The notes under the pieces: generated by a model | Seen by the model: the letters and a program-made list of their open reading frames with translations, nothing else | What the model was told of the DNA's origin: nothing | Databases searched by the model: none | In this document: positions 44,971 to 46,147 of the stretch, in pieces | How positions within the stretch are numbered: the first letter of the stretch is position 1 | Layout: every line of letters begins with the position of its first letter | Position numbers and translations under genes: made by a program | Origin: a virus | Virus record (IMG/VR): IMGVR_UViG_3300008262_000290 | Location: 1 to 46,147 of that record | Direction: 5' to 3' (one strand) | Length of the DNA stretch: 46,147 nucleotides

Positions 44971-45230
44971 AAATCGCATTTAATGGACATTCTCCCACTG
45001 AAAGAGAAACTGAACTGACTCAAGAAGAACTCGCACTTATCTTTGAGGTGATGAAACAAAAGTTTCTGGATCATATTGAGTATGGTAAGTTTAATTACAG
45101 TTATCAAACTCACGATCAACTTGCTGTTACAAAACTCTGCGACGATCATCAGGTTGATGTAGATTATGAAAAAGACAGAGTTGCTTTCTTTATGGCAATC
45201 GTAGATCAAATGGAGAACCCTTATAAATGA
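44967..45230 (+). CDS. small protein, unknown
   Basis: An 87-residue acidic protein (KIAFNGHSPTERETELTQEE, LALIFEVMKQKFLDHIEYGK). Alternating charged helices; overlaps both neighbours by ATGA. Family not recognised. Confidence 0.65.
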   Translation: MKIAFNGHSPTERETELTQEELALIFEVMKQKFLDHIEYGKFNYSYQTHDQLAVTKLCDDHQVDVDYEKDRVAFFMAIVDQMENPYK

Positions 45231-45415
45231 GTAGATTCACCGAAAACCCTGATGAGATTGTGCTGAAAGATGTTGAGATGTTTCATCTTGAAAGTATGAC
45301 GGAAAATGCTTTATGGATTGGGTGCTATACACAAGATAATAAAATTTATCATCTCAATATTGTAGCAAAAGATAATGAATTAAAATATTTTTGGAGTGAT
45401 GAAACCTGTGACTGA
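45227..45415 (+). CDS. small protein, unknown
   Basis: A 62-residue protein, beta-rich (DEIVLKDVEMFHLESMTENA, LWIGCYTQDNKIYHLNIVAK). Its stop overlaps the next gene start. Family not recognised. Confidence 0.6.
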   Translation: MSRFTENPDEIVLKDVEMFHLESMTENALWIGCYTQDNKIYHLNIVAKDNELKYFWSDETCD

Positions 45416-45671
45416 CGAACAAAAACTTACATTTCTACTTAAAGAACTCAAAATTCTAGCAAGAGAAACTCACTGCTATGATGGTAAAGGTGGTGGAGAT
45501 TATTATGAATATCCACCACATGATTATGAGGTATTTGCTGATGGGGAAAAGTATTCTTTGGTTTCTTTTGCTCGCAGTATTTTAGAGAGTATGGGTGAGA
45601 GTTATGATGATGACTGGGATGCTCCTATTCCTCCTGGTGTTGATCCTTGGAACCTTCGGGGAAGAAGTTAA
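45399..45671 (+). CDS. small protein, unknown
   Basis: A 90-residue protein (VTDEQKLTFLLKELKILARE, KGGGDYYEYPPHDYEVFADG, LVSFARSILESMGESYDDDW) ending in a proline/glycine-rich tail. ATG 45399 is listed; GTG 45408 is equally plausible because GGAG at 45393-45396 is better spaced for it. Family not recognised. Confidence 0.6.
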   Translation: MKPVTDEQKLTFLLKELKILARETHCYDGKGGGDYYEYPPHDYEVFADGEKYSLVSFARSILESMGESYDDDWDAPIPPGVDPWNLRGRS

Positions 45672-45845
45672 ATGAGCAGTAAAACTTATCTCCAATATGT
45701 TGCGATTCCAGCACTTGCGTTTTTCATTTCTGCGATTGTGTCCTATAATCTAACACCAGAGAGGACACCTCAACATACTTCTACTGTGTCTGGGTCTTCT
45801 GGTGATTTAGTATGTACTTCGTCTTGTAAGGTAAAAGACCAATGA
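45672..45845 (+). CDS. small membrane-anchored protein
   Basis: A 57-residue protein with an N-terminal hydrophobic helix (LQYVAIPALAFFISAIVSY) and a polar outside segment with two cysteines (DLVCTSSCKVKDQ). Likely an inner-membrane protein whose cysteines could be disulfide-linked outside. Its stop overlaps the next start by ATGA. Function unknown. Confidence 0.6.
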   Translation: MSSKTYLQYVAIPALAFFISAIVSYNLTPERTPQHTSTVSGSSGDLVCTSSCKVKDQ

Positions 45846-46087
45846 CTAATGACGATAAACAATTTTTGAAAGAATTCCTGCGTGGTGCTGGTTCTATTGG
45901 TATTATTGTAGGTATTATTATTCTTGGTCTTGCCTTTCTTCTACGCAATGGCACAGAACTAAAACCATCTGCTGAAGTTGTTGACACCTACAAAGGATGT
46001 GATATAGTAAGATGGACTGCTTCCAATCTTGCTGAATACAAGTATTTTCTTTACTGTAATAACACTCGTCCCGTTTACGAAAAATGA
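45842..46087 (+). CDS. small membrane protein
   Basis: An 81-residue protein: a short charged N-terminus, one strong membrane helix (SIGIIVGIIILGLAFLL), then a soluble domain (AEVVDTYKGCDIVRWTASNL, AEYKYFLYCNN) with two cysteines. It is coupled to the upstream membrane protein gene, so the two may act together at the host membrane. Function unknown. Confidence 0.65.
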   Translation: MTNDDKQFLKEFLRGAGSIGIIVGIIILGLAFLLRNGTELKPSAEVVDTYKGCDIVRWTASNLAEYKYFLYCNNTRPVYEK

Positions 46088-46147
46088 CTGAAACATTCAA
46101 ACAAACATCAGACGAACCATACGATAGGCACAACTATAAGTTGGTTT
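46084..46147 (+). CDS. small protein, 5' part only
   Basis: Starts with an ATGA overlap after the membrane protein gene (TETFKQTSDEPYDRHNYKLV) and runs off the window end. Polar, helical; nothing further can be said. Confidence 0.45.
   Translation, partial: MTETFKQTSDEPYDRHNYKLV

Overview
The window reads as part of a T4-like marine cyanophage genome (contractile-tailed, Kyanoviridae-like; probable host Synechococcus or Prochlorococcus). The evidence is a set of T4-type baseplate and head-completion genes (gp53, gp48, gp4, gp54, gp26, a gp27-like hub, a gp5-like spike) and many T4-type late promoters of the form (C/A/G/T)ATAAATA or CTAAATA. Also typical are cyanophage-style fibre proteins, a small tRNA cluster, and a long run of tiny overlapping early genes. 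No photosynthesis genes, integrase or CRISPR array were seen. The phage identity is inferred from protein recognition, not from a database search.

Layout. 1-336: 3' end of a Mom-like DNA-modification gene. 325-2907 (minus): gp53, gp48, an unrecognised protein, gp4. 2908-2948: divergent late promoters. 2949-11541 (plus): gp54; gp26 with a textbook -1 frameshift signal into a 60-aa frame; two paralogous hub/tape-measure-like proteins, the second with a cell-wall-hydrolase domain; a gp27-like hub; a gp5-type OB-fold protein; and a separate beta-helical needle. 11543-26213: the fibre/adhesin region, with a 1304-aa fibre, a small structural protein, and three modules each made of a collagen-like stalk gene followed directly by a different tip gene. 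It ends in a structural-domain/2OG-Fe(II) oxygenase fusion and a sulfotransferase-like gene. 26214-27187: two perfect sigma-70 promoters, an intrinsic terminator, a candidate 100-nt RNA, two small genes (one Phd/YefM-like), three tRNAs and a cloverleaf-like structured spacer. 27188-35626: a giant S74-type fibre, a second fibre and a glycine-rich, 8-cysteine tip. 35654-46147: a zinc-ribbon protein, an SF2 helicase from an early promoter, then about 30 tiny, mostly unrecognised genes in overlapping chains. Among these are a glutaredoxin-like protein, a second 2OG-Fe(II) oxygenase and an inserted GIY-YIG homing endonuclease.

How it fits together. Late genes, driven by ATAAATA-type promoters, build the baseplate, tail and several alternative receptor-binding fibres. 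The oxygenase and sulfotransferase at the end of the fibre cluster could chemically decorate fibres or host glycans. Early genes lie behind host-type sigma-70 promoters (TTGACA-17-TATAAT or TGnTATAAT), consistent with takeover and accessory functions. The most notable observations are the gp26 frameshift signal, the three stalk-plus-tip modules, the hydroxylase/sulfotransferase pair, the paired 8-cysteine tips, the promoter-terminator RNA at 26262-26362, and two tRNAs whose variable arms and anticodons disagree.
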